From Flavobacterium alkalisoli (lineage in GTDB: Bacteria > Bacteroidota > Bacteroidia > Flavobacteriales > Flavobacteriaceae): DNA of 64,000 nucleotides. This document shows, piece by piece, positions 63,699 through 64,000 of this stretch. The stretch spans positions 1,364,001 to 1,428,000 of the forward strand of contig NZ_CP042831.1 of the NCBI RefSeq assembly GCF_008000935.1. The letters run 5' to 3'. The position numbers and the translations under genes were made by a program. Numbering within the stretch: the first letter of the stretch is position 1; every line of letters starts with the position of its first letter. The notes beneath the pieces are model-generated. The model had not been told where the DNA came from, made no database searches, and worked only from the letters and a program-made list of their open reading frames with translations.

Positions 63699-63706
63699 TA
63701 CCTTTG
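63699..63706 (+). promoter_or_regulatory. -7 box TACCTTTG of the TolC-family gene
   Basis: Matches TAnnTTTG 23 bases before the ATG at 63730; divergent from the DUF4403 gene. Confidence 0.5.
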
Positions 63707-63729
63707 TAAAACCCGTATTATTTACGCCG

Positions 63730-64000
63730 ATGAAAACCAACTTTAGAACAGCCTTATTATTAATCCTATTGTTTTCAGCCTTAACTTCTAAAGCTCAGGA
63801 GAAAAAGTGGACTTTAGAAGAGTGTGTAAATTATGCACTTCAGCATAACATATCCATCAGGGAGGCTGAGCTGGATGCCCAGCTTGCCGAAGTGAATAAG
63901 AGTGATGCTTACGGGAATTTTTTACCTAACGTAAATGCCAATGCAAGCCATTTTTGGAATATAGGTTTAACACAAAGTATTACCGGAATCTTAGAGCAGC
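63730..64000 (+). CDS. TolC-family outer membrane protein, 5' part
   Basis: The first 90 codons of a gene that runs off the right edge, so it has no stop here. A signal peptide (cleavage near SKAQ, about 20-23) is followed by WTLEECVNYALQHNISIREAE and AQLAEVNKSDAYGNFLPNVN, the opening helix pair of TolC-type outer membrane factors (WTLEECVxYAL). These form trimeric exit ducts for RND or ABC exporters; the partner genes would lie beyond the window. Confidence 0.85.
   Translation, partial: MKTNFRTALLLILLFSALTSKAQEKKWTLEECVNYALQHNISIREAELDAQLAEVNKSDAYGNFLPNVNANASHFWNIGLTQSITGILEQ

Noticed and set aside
1..64000. CRISPR arrays, rRNA genes, insertion sequences
   Set aside because: I saw no evenly spaced direct repeats, no rRNA sequence, and no transposase gene anywhere in the window.

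Overview
The window is low-GC chromosomal DNA from a member of the Flavobacteriaceae, most likely Flavobacterium or a close relative. Four things point there. It carries a complete alternative complex III (ActABCDEF) operon joined to cytochrome aa3 oxidase genes. It carries a 2,455-residue SprA-type gliding/type IX secretion protein beside gcvH. Many genes are preceded by the Bacteroidota promoter signature (-33 TTTG, -7 TAnnTTTG). It has family genes typical of this group (DUF2723/GT117, DUF4403, DUF3341). The naming is inference from gene content; no database was consulted.

Layout. 1-3.2 kb is the end of an integrated element: a HerA-like ATPase cut by the window edge, a complete tyrosine recombinase, and a degenerate tRNA 3' end followed by a terminator, which looks like an attachment site. 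3.3-20.5 kb is mostly housekeeping and envelope genes: a DUF502 membrane protein, two tandem exported ferritin-like proteins, a LacI-type regulator, a serine hydrolase, DNA polymerase I, a metallophosphoesterase, a cysteine-free thioredoxin-like protein, a polysaccharide deacetylase and two tandem DUF2723 giants. tRNA-Gln(TTG) and a UspA protein follow. 21.8-26.5 kb is rimP-nusA-infB, with a terminator-like hairpin between its promoter and first gene.

27.2-38.6 kb is one long respiratory operon: actA-F, then oxidase subunits II and I. 38.7-47.6 kb holds an acetyltransferase, ruvB, queG, a secreted unknown, a histidine kinase/OmpR-type regulator pair with 10-bp phased repeats upstream, maeB and ruvA. 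47.6-55.7 kb is sprA-gcvH-vanZ. 55.7-57.0 kb is a small accessory patch: a structured non-coding stretch and two small exported unknowns, the first with a G8 tract in its signal peptide. 57.0-62.2 kb is a second oxidase cluster: heme O synthase, two subunit III-type genes, subunit IV, a cysteine-free Sco-like protein, Sco, DUF420 and a small CxxC membrane protein. The larger subunit III gene is broken by one extra base. The window ends with a DUF4403 lipoprotein and the start of a TolC-family gene.

How it fits together. The two respiratory clusters together supply quinol oxidation (ACIII), electron transfer to the aa3 oxidase, heme O synthesis for heme A and copper delivery. Points most worth following up are the subunit III frameshift, the HerA ATPase beside an integrase (a context known for anti-phage systems, but the partner gene is outside the window), the putative rimP-nusA-infB attenuator, the phased repeats at the two-component locus, the structured non-coding region at 55.86-55.93 kb with the G8-containing lipoprotein beyond it, and two thioredoxin-fold proteins without any cysteine.
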